Source of the DNA: Youhaiella tibetensis
Lineage (GTDB): Bacteria; Pseudomonadota; Alphaproteobacteria; Rhizobiales; Devosiaceae
Assembly (NCBI RefSeq): GCF_008000755.1
Contig: NZ_CP041690.1
Coordinates: forward strand, 4,056,001-4,120,000
Length of the DNA: 64,000 nucleotides
Reading direction: 5' to 3'
Below are positions 43,299 through 51,975 of this stretch, piece after piece; position 1 is the first letter of the stretch; each line of letters begins with the position of its first letter. The translations under genes were made by a program, and so were the position numbers. Below the pieces are notes generated by a model. That model was not told where the DNA came from and did no database searches. It saw nothing but the letters and a program-made list of their open reading frames with translations.

Positions 43299-44282
43299 TT
43301 AACTGCGCAGCGCCGCGCGGCGCCGCAGCACGTCGATATAGACGGCGATGATGATGACGAGCCCGATCAGGATCATCTGCCAGAAAGCCGAGACATTGTT
43401 GATGTTGAGCCCGTTCCTCAGGATCCCCATGATGAGGACGCCGGCCAGCACCCCCAGCACCGTGCCGCGCCCGCCGAAGAAGGAGGCGCCCCCGATGATG
43501 ACTGCGGCGATCGCATCGAGCTCGATGCCGATGCCGGCATTGGGAAAGCCGCTATCGGTGCGTCCGGCCAGCAGCAAGCCAGCGAGCCCGGCGAAGAAGC
43601 CGCAGAGCACATAGACCAGCACCAGCACCGCATCGACGTTGATGCCCGAGACCCGCGCCGCGTGCGGGTTGCCGCCGATGGCGAAGATGTGCCGGCCTGT
43701 CGAGGTCTTGGCCAGGAACCACCAGAGCGCGATGGCGCAGACGAGGACGAGGATGAGGCTGGCCGGAATGCCGGCGGGCGGAGCGAAGATCCCCAGGTCG
43801 AAATAGGCCTGGCCGAGGAAGCGCACTTCGGGCTGCAGGCCCGAGACCGGCGCGCCATTGGTCACGAGATAGGTGAGCCCGCGCGCGATGTTGAGCGTGC
43901 CCAGCGTCATGATGAAAGGATGGGGCAAGCGCAGCAACGTCAGCCCCAGCCCGTTGACGAGGCCCACGATTATGCCGATGCCCGGCCCGATCAGCAGCAC
44001 CAGCGGCCAGGGCACGCCGGCCTTGGAGGCGATGGCGAGCGTCACCATGGCCAGCGCCATGGTCGAGCCGACCGACAGATCGATGCCGGCAGTGACGATG
44101 ACCACGAACATGCCCAGGGCCAGGAGCGCCAGCGAAGCGTTCTGCTTGAGGATATTGGTGAGGTTTTCCGCCGACAGGAACACGCCCGGCTTGATGGCGG
44201 CCAGGATCGCCATCATCACCACCACCACGATGATGATGCCGTAGGTATCCAGGAACTTGGCGAGGCGCGGGTTGTGGAACAT
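43299..44282 (-). CDS. Sugar/inositol ABC transporter permease
   Basis: A 327-residue permease of the RbsC/FrcC type with 8-10 hydrophobic helices. Family blocks are GIDLSVGSTMALAMVTLAIA, LPHPFIMTLGTLNIARGLTYL and GIGIELDAIAAVIIGGASFFGGRGT. I start it at the ATG at 44282, whose last bases overlap the ATPase stop (TGATG); a GTG at 44285 is next to it. It is translationally coupled to the ATPase gene. Confidence 0.92.
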   Translation of the reverse strand: MFHNPRLAKFLDTYGIIIVVVVMMAILAAIKPGVFLSAENLTNILKQNASLALLALGMFVVIVTAGIDLSVGSTMALAMVTLAIASKAGVPWPLVLLIGPGIGIIVGLVNGLGLTLLRLPHPFIMTLGTLNIARGLTYLVTNGAPVSGLQPEVRFLGQAYFDLGIFAPPAGIPASLILVLVCAIALWWFLAKTSTGRHIFAIGGNPHAARVSGINVDAVLVLVYVLCGFFAGLAGLLLAGRTDSGFPNAGIGIELDAIAAVIIGGASFFGGRGTVLGVLAGVLIMGILRNGLNINNVSAFWQMILIGLVIIIAVYIDVLRRRAALRS

Positions 44283-45070
44283 CACGTCAACCTGTCGTGT
44301 GCGAGGCCTTCGGTGTGCCCCTTGGTGCCCATGATCCAGCCGATCACTTCGTTGCGGTGCGTCTTGTCAAGCGGCGCGTCGGCGAAGTTGGTGCCCTGGT
44401 AGAGCGCCATGACCCGGTCGCAGCAGTAGAAGATGTCGTCCATGCGGTGCGAGATGATGATGACGGCGACGCCGTGATCCTTGAGGCTGCGGATGAGGTC
44501 GAGCACCTTGCCGACTTCCTTGATGGCAAGGGCGGCGGTCGGCTCGTCCATGATGACAAGCTTGGCCGAAAACGCCGTGGCGCGCGCGATGGCGACGGCC
44601 TGGCGCTGCCCGCCGGAGAGTTCCTCGGTGTTCTGGTCGATGGACTTGACGTGGATCTTGAGGTTGTCGAGATGGTGGCTGGCCATCTCTCGCGCCTGGG
44701 CGTGGTTGATCAGCGTGATCGGCCCGAGCTTCCGCCCCGGCTCGCGGCCCAGGTAGATGTTCTCGTAGATCGGCATGTTCCCGGCCAGCGCGAAGTCCTG
44801 GTAGACCATCTCGATGCCCAGTTCGCGCGCATGCTTGGGGCTGGAGAACTGCACCGGCTGGCCATCGAAGAAGATCTGGCCCTCGCTGGGCACATAGAGG
44901 CCCGAGAGGATCTTCATCAGCGTCGACTTGCCCGCGCCATTGTCCCCGACGACGCCGAGCACCTCGCCATGGGCGACGTGGAAATTGACGTTATGCAGGG
45001 CCGTGATCGCGCCGAAATACTTGGAGATGCCCTTGGCCTCCAATAGCGGCGTCGCTGACGTTTCCGCCAT
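44282..45070 (-). CDS. Sugar/inositol ABC transporter ATP-binding protein, single domain
   Basis: A 262-residue ATPase from the ATG at 45070 (GGGAGGA upstream). Walker A is GDNGAGKST, the signature is LSGGQRQAVAIARA and Walker B is LVIMDEPTAALA. Most sugar ATPases of this class, including IatA of Caulobacter, have two ATPase domains in about 500 residues. This is a single-domain version like FrcA of S. meliloti. It is the first gene of the importer operon; a GGAA-N6-TTCC site lies 64 bases upstream. Confidence 0.92.
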   Translation of the reverse strand: MAETSATPLLEAKGISKYFGAITALHNVNFHVAHGEVLGVVGDNGAGKSTLMKILSGLYVPSEGQIFFDGQPVQFSSPKHARELGIEMVYQDFALAGNMPIYENIYLGREPGRKLGPITLINHAQAREMASHHLDNLKIHVKSIDQNTEELSGGQRQAVAIARATAFSAKLVIMDEPTAALAIKEVGKVLDLIRSLKDHGVAVIIISHRMDDIFYCCDRVMALYQGTNFADAPLDKTHRNEVIGWIMGTKGHTEGLAHDRLT

Positions 45071-45133
45071 CCGCTTCCTCCCGTCCGCTTTCACTGTACC
45101 TTATGGAACAAATGATGCTTTTTATCTTGTATT

Positions 45134-45147
45134 GGAACAAGTATTCC
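45134..45147. promoter_or_regulatory. Putative IolR operator 1 (GGAA-N6-TTCC), importer side
   Basis: GGAA-CAAGTA-TTCC, extended to TGGAA-N6-TTCCA at 45133-45148. From memory, GGAA-N6-TTCC is the motif reported for IolR, the RpiR-type repressor of inositol genes in S. meliloti. It lies 64 bases upstream of the importer ATPase gene and next to the RpiR gene here. Confidence 0.65.
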
Positions 45148-45254
45148 ACGTATCGTCGAAAGGTCAAGGGACAATATTGGCCCCCCTTATGACGTTTTCG
45201 GGAAATAGCCCGTTTGGCCGCGACCGGGGTTGAGGCGGGCGGACATGCTGTCCT

Positions 45255-45268
45255 GGAACAGGCATTCC
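45255..45268. promoter_or_regulatory. Putative IolR operator 2 (GGAA-N6-TTCC), regulator side
   Basis: GGAA-CAGGCA-TTCC, the same pattern as the site at 45134 and sharing the spacer start CA. It lies 56 bases upstream of the RpiR-type regulator start, consistent with autoregulation. The two sites are 121 bases apart, centre to centre, in the divergent promoter region 45071-45323, which holds no gene. Confidence 0.65.
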
Positions 45269-45323
45269 GGGGATAAGTGCGCGGTGCCGTTGACGGGGGA
45301 TCGCGCCGGAGGGAGGAGTGGGC

Positions 45324-46181
45324 ATGAGCACGCCGTCCAACGACACCCAGACCCCTGAGGAAAGCGCCGCCCCGCGCGATTTCGGAGCGTTGCGCACGCT
45401 GATTGCGGCACGCTGGCAGAGCCTGCCCCGGCGCCTGACACAGGTGGCGACCTACGCGCTCGACAACCCCGACGAGATCGCCTTCGGCACGGCGGCGGGG
45501 ATAGCGGCCAAGGCCGAAGTGCAGCCTTCGACCCTCGTGCGTTTCTCCCAGGCCCTCGGCTACCAGGGATTTTCCGACCTGCAGGACGTTTTCCGCTCGC
45601 GCCTGCGCGACAAGGTGCCCAGCTATGACGAAAGGCTGGCCCAATTGCGCGAGCATGGACTGGCGGGCAGCAAGGCCGGGCTGGTCATGGCCGGCTTCCT
45701 CGACGCCGCCGAGCGCAGCGTCGCGGACTATCGCGCCAAGCTCGACCCCGAGGCGCTCGATCGCGCCGTGGAGGTGCTGGCCCGGGCCGAAACCATCTAC
45801 CTCATCGGGCTGCGGCGCTCGTTCCCCATCACGTCCTACATGGCCTATGCCATGGGCAAGCTCGGCATCCGCCACATCCTGGTGGACGGCATTGCCGGGC
45901 TCGGCTCGGAACAGGCCAGCTTCATCGGCGCACGCGACGCGGTGCTCGCCATCAGCTTCACCCCCTATGCCAGCGACACGGTGGCGCTCGCCAACGCGGC
46001 CCTGGCCCAGGGCGCCAGCATGGTCTCGATCACCGACAGCCCCTTCTCTCCCATCGCCGGCAACGCCCAGGTCTGCCTCGAGATCGTCGAAGCCAATTTC
46101 GAGGGCTTTCGCTCGATGACCGCAACCATGGCGCTGGCCATGGCGCTGAGCGTGGCGGTGGCGGGCAGGCGCGGGGAATAG
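45324..46181 (+). CDS. iolR: MurR/RpiR-family regulator, probable IolR
   Basis: A 285-residue regulator from the ATG at 45324 (GGAGGGAGGAG just upstream; a GTG at 45318 is possible). The N-terminal helix-turn-helix spans GIAAKAEVQPSTLVRFSQALGYQGFSDLQ, about residues 60-88. The C-terminal SIS domain (about 125-270), which binds sugar phosphates, holds YLIGLRRSFPITSYMAYAMGKLG and AVLAISFTPYASDTVALANAAL. In rhizobia the inositol repressor IolR is of this family. Placement between the importer and iol genes, plus two matching operators, supports the name. Confidence 0.82.
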   Translation: MSTPSNDTQTPEESAAPRDFGALRTLIAARWQSLPRRLTQVATYALDNPDEIAFGTAAGIAAKAEVQPSTLVRFSQALGYQGFSDLQDVFRSRLRDKVPSYDERLAQLREHGLAGSKAGLVMAGFLDAAERSVADYRAKLDPEALDRAVEVLARAETIYLIGLRRSFPITSYMAYAMGKLGIRHILVDGIAGLGSEQASFIGARDAVLAISFTPYASDTVALANAALAQGASMVSITDSPFSPIAGNAQVCLEIVEANFEGFRSMTATMALAMALSVAVAGRRGE

Positions 46182-46683
46182 GGTTTACCCGACATTGTGA
46201 TCACCCCCTCACCGCCCTGCCGGGCACCCTCTCCCCGACGGGGCGAGGGTTTTCGCTGGGGTTGGGCGAGAAGAAATCGAGCGGCATCGGACACTTGGCC
46301 TGCCCTTAGGTCCCTCCCTGCAAGGGGGATGGGAGGTTTGGCTGCACCGCCGGCCCATCGGTACACATCGCGCGATGCCCTTGATCTTCCGCGGGCGAAG
46401 ACCCGGGGCTTATTGCATCGTGCTATCCGAGTGGAGGCGTCCGTGGTCCCCGGCCCTGCGGCCGGGGAAGATCGGTGGTGGGGCGTGGCAGGTGAGGAGG
46501 CGCGGGCTCTCAGGTCACCCTACCTCCCCACGAGAAGAGGGAGCCGATGAAGGGGAATCTTGCCGGCAGGTCTCCCTCCCCCTTGTGGGGAGGGAACAAG
46601 GGTGGGGGTGGGCCGGATAACGCGGATCGAGGACTTAGCCTCCCCTCTCGCTGCCCTCCCCCGCAAGGGGAAGGCCCCTGCCC
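46182..46683. repeat. 502-base intergenic region of palindromic repeat fragments
   Basis: No gene is supported here. It is made of short C/G-rich inverted repeats of two kinds: CCCTCTCCCCG/CGGGGCGAGGG units near 46205-46260, and CTCCCTCCCCC-TTGTGGGGAGGG units near 46312-46336, 46575-46620 and 46655-46680. The same building blocks recur at 49.8, 54.0, 54.7 and 55.8 kb. The first hairpin probably also ends the iolR transcript. Confidence 0.7.
46227..46253 (+). terminator. Terminator-like hairpin after iolR
   Basis: CCCTC (46227-46231) pairs with GAGGG (46245-46249); inside, CCCC pairs with GGGG around a GAC loop, and TTTT follows at 46250-46253. It lies 45 bases after the iolR stop and is part of the repeat region. 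Confidence 0.65.
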
Positions 46684-47679
46684 TTATTTGACCTTCACGG
46701 CCTGGCCGGTCTTGAGCGATTCCGTGGCGGCTTCGGCCAGTTTCTGGGCCATTAGGCCATCGTAGCCCGAAGCGGTCGGCTTCTCGCCTTTTTCGAGGAA
46801 GGTGAGGAAGGCGTTGATTTCGATGCGGTAGGCCTGCTCGTAGCGCTCGATGAACGAGAACGGGATCTTGTCCTCGGTCCAGCCGGATTCGTCGGCCTTC
46901 TCGACCGTGGTCAGATGCACGTTGCCGGCGCGCAGAAGGCCCTTGGAGCCATGCACCTCGATGCGCTGGTCGTGGCCATAGGTGGCACGGCGCGAATTGG
47001 TGATGACGGCGATCTTGCCCGAGGCGGTCTGCATGTGGACGGCGGCGGTGTCGATGTCGCCGGCCTTGCCGATCGCCGGATCGACGAGGTTCCCGCCCAG
47101 GGCGTGAACCACGACCGGCTCTTCGCCGAGCAGGAACCGCGCCATATCGAAATCATGGATCATCATGTCGCGATAAAGGCCGCCAGAGCGCTCGATATAG
47201 GAGACCGGGGGAGCGGAAGGGTCGCGGCAGGCGATGGTGACGATTTCGACATCGCCGATCTCGCCGTTGCGGATGCGCTTTTCGAGCACGGAATAGTTCG
47301 GATCGTAGCGGCGATGGAAGCCGATCATCAGCGGCACGCCGGCCTGTTCGACCACCGGCAGGCACTTTTCGATGCGTTCAACCGAGAGCGACACCGGCTT
47401 TTCGCACAGGATCGCCTTGCCGGCGCGCGCCGCCTGCTCGATGAGATCGGCATGCGTGTCGGTCGGCGTGGCGATGAGGATGGCATCGACGTCCCTGGCC
47501 GCGATCACCTCCTCGACCGAGGCGACTTTGGCGCCGACGCCGTCGGCCAGCGCGCGTGCCGCCTCGGGCATTGCATCGGCCACATAGGCCACGCTCGCCC
47601 GGCCCGAATCCGCCAGCGAATGGGCATGGACCTTCCCGATCCGACCTGCCCCAAGAACACCAAACCGCACCATGTCCAT
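46684..47679 (-). CDS. iolG: Inositol 2-dehydrogenase
   Basis: A 331-residue Gfo/Idh family dehydrogenase that would oxidise myo-inositol to 2-keto-myo-inositol, the first step of the pathway. The Rossmann loop is FGVLGAGRIGKVHAHSL, the lysine motif is LCEKPVSLS, and the active site region is GGLYRDMMIHDFDMARFL with the D-x-x-x-H/D pattern (DMMIHD). GFHRRYDPNY is typical of IolG/IdhA. It is divergent from iolC with 191 bases between them. Also called idhA in rhizobia. Confidence 0.9.
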   Translation of the reverse strand: MDMVRFGVLGAGRIGKVHAHSLADSGRASVAYVADAMPEAARALADGVGAKVASVEEVIAARDVDAILIATPTDTHADLIEQAARAGKAILCEKPVSLSVERIEKCLPVVEQAGVPLMIGFHRRYDPNYSVLEKRIRNGEIGDVEIVTIACRDPSAPPVSYIERSGGLYRDMMIHDFDMARFLLGEEPVVVHALGGNLVDPAIGKAGDIDTAAVHMQTASGKIAVITNSRRATYGHDQRIEVHGSKGLLRAGNVHLTTVEKADESGWTEDKIPFSFIERYEQAYRIEINAFLTFLEKGEKPTASGYDGLMAQKLAEAATESLKTGQAVKVK

Positions 47680-47771
47680 GCCTCCTCAAAGCCGGAAATC
47701 TGTATGGATTCCGAGCGAAGATGACCGGCCCTTCCGGCCGCCGCCCTCTCCGCCCCGAAAACAGAACAAAC

Positions 47772-47797
47772 ATTCTGAATTGACGTAATTTCAGAAT
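47772..47797. promoter_or_regulatory. Inverted repeat in the iolG-iolC divergent promoter
   Basis: ATTCTGAA (47772-47779) and TTCAGAAT (47790-47797) are perfect 8-base arms with a 10-base spacer. The region is AT-rich against its surroundings and lies between the two divergent start codons. It does not match GGAA-N6-TTCC, so it may bind a different regulator or be a distinct RpiR-type site. Confidence 0.6.
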
Positions 47798-47870
47798 TGA
47801 TGTTTCATTTCGGCCTAGGCATATAGCGACCGCAAAAGCCTGTCCAATACTTTTATAGGGGGATGCAAGC

Positions 47871-49808
47871 ATGGCCGGTGAGGAACGCACAAGCCTGGGA
47901 TCGGGCGAGCCCGGGCTCGACGTGATCACCATCGGCCGGTCCTCGGTCGACCTCTACGGCCAGCAGATCGGCACGCGGCTCGAAGACGTGGGCAGCTTCG
48001 CCAAATCGGTGGGCGGCTGCCCCACCAATATCGCGGTGGGCACGGCCCGGCTGGGCCTGAAATCCGGGCTGGTCACGCGGGTCGGCAACGAACAGATGGG
48101 CCGGTTCATCCGCGAGCAGCTCGAGCGCGAGGGCGTGGACGTCAAGGGCGTGGCGACCGACCCGGCGCGCCTCACCGCCCTGGTGCTGCTCTCGGTCGAG
48201 GCCGAGGGCGTTTCGCCCATGATCTTCGTGCGCACCGATTGCGCCGACATGGCGCTCGATGAGGGCGACATCGATGAGGCCCATATCGCCAGTGCCCGCG
48301 CCATCGTGGTGACCGGCACGCATTTCTCCAAGCCCAACAGCGAAGCGGCCCAGAAGAAGGCCATCCGCATCGCCAGGGCCAATGGCCGCAAGGTGGTGTT
48401 CGACATCGACTACCGGCCGAACCTCTGGGGGCTGGCGGGGCACGAGGCCGGCTTTGAGCGCTACGTCGCCTCCGACGTCGTTTCGCAGAAGTACAAATCC
48501 GTGCTGGCCGATTGCGACCTCATCGTGGGGACGGAAGAGGAAGTGCTGATCGCTTCGGGCGAAAGCACCCTCCTGGCGGCGCTCAAGACCATCCGCGCGT
48601 TGAGCCAGGCGGTGATCGTGCTCAAGCGCGGGCCGATGGGCTGCATCGTCTATGACGGCGCCATCCCCGACGATCTCGAAAAGGGCATCGTCGGCAAGGG
48701 CTTTCCCATCGAGGTCTATAACGTGCTGGGGGCCGGCGACGCCTTCATGTCGGGTTTCCTGCGCGGCTGGCTGCGCGGGGAGCCCCATGCCGTTTCGGCA
48801 ACCTGGGCCAATGCCTGCGGCGCCTTTGCCGTATCGCGCCTGCTTTGCGCGCCGGAATATCCGAGCTGGGAGGAGCTCTCCTACTTCCTGGCCAATGGGT
48901 CCAAGGAAAAAGCGCTGCGTAGGGACGCGGCGCTCAATCACCTGCATTGGGCGACCAACCGGCGGCGGCACTATCCGCGGCTGATGGCGCTGGCCATCGA
49001 CCACCGCTCCCAGCTCGAGGCGATTGCGGGCGACAAGGCCGATCGCATTCCCGCCTTCAAGGCCCTGGCGGTGGAAGCGGCGGGGAGGGTCGCGGGCGAT
49101 CGCGAGGGTTTCGGCATGCTGCTCGACGACAAATACGGCCGCGATGCCCTCTTCGCGTCGACCAAGTACCAGAAATTCTGGATTGGCAAGCCGATCGAGC
49201 TGCCGGGCAGCCGGCCGCTGCAGTTCGAGTTCTCCCAGGACGTGGGAAGCAGGCTGGTGGAATGGCCGGTGGACCACTGCATCAAGTGCCTGTGCTTCTA
49301 TCACCCCGATGACGAGCCGGAGCTGAAGCGCGTGCAGACCGAAAAGCTGCGCACCGCGTACGAGGCGGCGCGAAAGATCGGGCGCGACATCCTGGTCGAG
49401 ATCATTGCCGGCAAGAACGGGGAACTGCGCGAGGACACAATCGCCCGGGCGCTGACCGAGCTTTACGCCGCCGGCATCAAGCCGGACTGGTGGAAGCTCG
49501 AGCCGCAAAAGAGCGAAGCGGCCTGGACGGCGCTCGACGCCGTGATTGCGGCCAACGACCCCTGGTGCCGTGGCGTGGTGCTGCTGGGGCTGGACGCGCC
49601 CCAGGACGAACTCGAGAAGGGCTTTGAGGCGGCGCAGGCGGCGAAAGCCGTGAAGGGTTTTGCTGTGGGGCGTACGATCTTTGCCGATGCCGCCAAGGCG
49701 TGGTTTGCTGGTACGATGAACGACGAGGACGCGGTGGCGGACATGGCCGCGCGGTTCGGGGCGCTCGTGGGAATCTGGGAGCGGGTTGCGGGGCCGGTGA
49801 AGGCCTGA
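47871..49808 (+). CDS. iolC: Bifunctional 5-dehydro-2-deoxygluconokinase / 5-dehydro-2-deoxyphosphogluconate aldolase
   Basis: A 645-residue fusion. The N-terminal PfkB kinase (about 15-330) has GGCPTNIAVGTARLGLKSGL and the catalytic NVLGAGDAFMSGFLRG motif. The C-terminal half (about 335-640) is a DUF2090 aldolase-like domain (LMALAIDHRSQLEAIAGD, GFAVGRTIFADAAKAWFAG). One protein therefore both phosphorylates 2-deoxy-5-keto-gluconate and splits it to dihydroxyacetone phosphate and malonate semialdehyde, replacing separate IolC and IolJ. A GGGGGA ribosome binding site precedes the ATG. It heads iolC-D-E-orf-B. Confidence 0.93.
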   Translation: MAGEERTSLGSGEPGLDVITIGRSSVDLYGQQIGTRLEDVGSFAKSVGGCPTNIAVGTARLGLKSGLVTRVGNEQMGRFIREQLEREGVDVKGVATDPARLTALVLLSVEAEGVSPMIFVRTDCADMALDEGDIDEAHIASARAIVVTGTHFSKPNSEAAQKKAIRIARANGRKVVFDIDYRPNLWGLAGHEAGFERYVASDVVSQKYKSVLADCDLIVGTEEEVLIASGESTLLAALKTIRALSQAVIVLKRGPMGCIVYDGAIPDDLEKGIVGKGFPIEVYNVLGAGDAFMSGFLRGWLRGEPHAVSATWANACGAFAVSRLLCAPEYPSWEELSYFLANGSKEKALRRDAALNHLHWATNRRRHYPRLMALAIDHRSQLEAIAGDKADRIPAFKALAVEAAGRVAGDREGFGMLLDDKYGRDALFASTKYQKFWIGKPIELPGSRPLQFEFSQDVGSRLVEWPVDHCIKCLCFYHPDDEPELKRVQTEKLRTAYEAARKIGRDILVEIIAGKNGELREDTIARALTELYAAGIKPDWWKLEPQKSEAAWTALDAVIAANDPWCRGVVLLGLDAPQDELEKGFEAAQAAKAVKGFAVGRTIFADAAKAWFAGTMNDEDAVADMAARFGALVGIWERVAGPVKA

Positions 49809-50119
49809 GGCCGGGCCGGTGACCGCGGCTCCCCCTCACCCGGCCTTCGGCCGACCTCTCCCCGAGGGGGCGAGGTGAGCTGGGGCGCGATGGGACCACG
49901 GGGCCTTCGCCCCGTCGGGGAGAAGGTGCCCGAAGGGCGGATGAGGGGTTTCTGCCCCGAGAAATGAGTTTGGGGCTCCCTCCTCCCGGCCGCCCCCGCA
50001 AGGGGAGGTGAAGAGGTGGGTGGGGCTCGATGGAAGAGGATACACCGGCCGGAACACCCTCCCCTGCGGAGGGCCGGGGAAGCGGTGAGCCAGAAGCGCT
50101 GGCAGGGAGGAAAACGGCC
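49809..50119. repeat. Palindromic repeat element between iolC and iolD (copy A plus flanks)
   Basis: This 311-base gap has no gene. A full palindromic element runs 49827-49943: it opens GGCTCCCCCTCACCCGGCC, contains CTCTCCCCGAGGGGGCGAG and a CGCCCCGTCGGGGAGAAGG hairpin, and closes GGCGGATGAGGGG. A second kind, CTCCCTCCTCCCGG with CCCCCGCAAGGGG, follows at about 49975-50025. The last 30 bases carry the iolD ribosome binding site. Confidence 0.78.
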
Positions 50120-51964
50120 ATGAGCCAGAAAACTGTACGTCTCACCATGGCCCAGGCCCTGGCGCGGTTCATGACGCGGCAGATGACGGTGATCGAAGGC
50201 GAGAAGGTGCCGATCTTCGGCGGCGTCTTCGCCATTTTCGGGCACGGCAATGTCGCCGGCGTCGGCGAGGCACTCTATGCGGTGCGCGAGGAACTGCCGA
50301 CCTATCGCGCCCAGAACGAGCAGGGCATGGCCCACGCCGCCATCGCCTTCGCCAAGGCAAGCTTCCGGCGCCGTTTCATGGCCGCGACCACCTCCATCGG
50401 ACCGGGCGCGCTCAACATGGTAACAGCCGCCGCCCTCGCCCATGTCAACCGCCTACCTGTTCTCTTGCTGCCGGGCGATGTCTTTGCCAATCGCGGGCCT
50501 GACCCGGTGCTCCAGCAGGTCGAGGATTTCGGCGACGGCACGGTCTCGGCCAATGACTGTTTCCGCCCCGTCTCGCGCTATTTCGACCGCATCACCCGGC
50601 CCGAGCAGATCATGCCGGCCCTGCGCCGGGCCATGGAAGTGCTTACCGACCCCGCCGAATGCGGACCGGTGACCCTGAGCCTCTGCCAGGACGTCCAGGC
50701 CGAGGCCTATGATTATCCCGAGAGCTTCTTTGCCGAACGGGTATGGAAGACGCGCCGTGTCCTGCCGGACGCCGACGAGTTCGCTTCGGCGGCCGTGGCG
50801 CTGCAGAAGGCCAGGAAGCCCGTGATCATTGCGGGCGGCGGCGTGCTCTATTCTGAGGCCTCCGAGGCCCTGCGCGCCTTTGCGGAAAACCACGGCCTGC
50901 CCGTCATGGAAACCCAGGCCGGCAAGTCCAGCCTGCCGCACGACCACTACCTCAACATGGGCTCGGTCGGCGTGACCGGCACTTCGGCGGCCAATGCGCT
51001 GGCCGAGGAGGCCGACCTGGTGCTGGCCGTGGGCACGCGCCTTCAGGATTTCACCACCGGCAGCTGGGCGCTGTTCCGGGATGAGGACGTCCGGCTCGTC
51101 GGGCTCAACGTGCAGCCCTTCGACGCCGGCAAACACGGGGCGTTGCCGCTGGTGGGCGATGCGCAGGTGACGCTCGAGGCGCTGGACGCCTCGCTGGGCG
51201 CCTGGCAGGTCGACCAGGACTGGACCGAAAAGGCGCTCAAGGGCAAATCCACCTGGCTCGAAGCCGCAGGCACCGCCACCGCCCCCACCAACGAGCTGCC
51301 CTCGGACGCGCAGGTCATCGGCGCCGTGCAGCGGGCCCGCGAGAACGCGGTGCTGGTCTGCGCCGCCGGCGGGTTGCCGGGCGAGTTGCACAAGCTCTGG
51401 CAGGCGCAAGGGCCGGGGAGCTACCACCTCGAATACGGCTTTTCGACCATGGGCTACGAGATCGCCGGGGGCCTGGGCGTCAAGCTGGCGCGGCCCTATG
51501 ACGATGTCGTGGTGATGGTCGGCGACGGCTCCTATATGATGCTGAACTCGGAGATCGCCTCCTCGATCATGCTCGGGGCCAAGCTTACCATCGTGCTGCT
51601 CGACAATGCCGGCTATGGCTGCATCAACCGCCTGCAGATGGCCACCGGCGGCGCCAACTTCAACAATCTGCTCAAGGACACCTATCACGAGGTGCTGCCC
51701 CAGATCGATTTCGCGGCCCATGCCGCCTCGATGGGCGCGGTGGCCAGGAAAGTGGCCTCCATCGCCGAACTCGAAGCGGCGCTCAAGGAAACCGCCCGGG
51801 AAACGCGCACCACCGTGCTGGTGATCGATACCGACCCGCTGATCACCACCGAGGCGGGCGGCGCCTGGTGGGACGTGGCGGTGCCCGAAGTCTCGGACCG
51901 CAAGCAGGTGAACGCGGCGCGCAAGGACTATGAGCAAGCGCTCAAGGATCAAAGACAGGCTTAG
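50120..51964 (+). CDS. iolD: 3D-(3,5/4)-trihydroxycyclohexane-1,2-dione acylhydrolase
   Basis: A 614-residue thiamine-diphosphate enzyme that opens the ring of trihydroxycyclohexanedione to 5-deoxyglucuronate. I start it at the ATG at 50120, with GGGAGG nine bases upstream. The catalytic glutamate region is AQNEQGMAHAAIAFAKA. The ThDP-binding motif is VGDGSYMMLNSEI through to LLDNAGYGC. ALNMVTAAALAHVNRLPVLLLPGD is typical of IolD. It lies 11 bases before iolE. Confidence 0.95.
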   Translation: MSQKTVRLTMAQALARFMTRQMTVIEGEKVPIFGGVFAIFGHGNVAGVGEALYAVREELPTYRAQNEQGMAHAAIAFAKASFRRRFMAATTSIGPGALNMVTAAALAHVNRLPVLLLPGDVFANRGPDPVLQQVEDFGDGTVSANDCFRPVSRYFDRITRPEQIMPALRRAMEVLTDPAECGPVTLSLCQDVQAEAYDYPESFFAERVWKTRRVLPDADEFASAAVALQKARKPVIIAGGGVLYSEASEALRAFAENHGLPVMETQAGKSSLPHDHYLNMGSVGVTGTSAANALAEEADLVLAVGTRLQDFTTGSWALFRDEDVRLVGLNVQPFDAGKHGALPLVGDAQVTLEALDASLGAWQVDQDWTEKALKGKSTWLEAAGTATAPTNELPSDAQVIGAVQRARENAVLVCAAGGLPGELHKLWQAQGPGSYHLEYGFSTMGYEIAGGLGVKLARPYDDVVVMVGDGSYMMLNSEIASSIMLGAKLTIVLLDNAGYGCINRLQMATGGANFNNLLKDTYHEVLPQIDFAAHAASMGAVARKVASIAELEAALKETARETRTTVLVIDTDPLITTEAGGAWWDVAVPEVSDRKQVNAARKDYEQALKDQRQA

Positions 51965-51975
51965 GACCCAAGAAG

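Noticed and set aside
46197-46765. Open frames of 70-120 codons in the repeat region after iolR
   Set aside because: They consist of proline-, arginine- and glycine-rich translations of the palindromic repeats and lack start signals.
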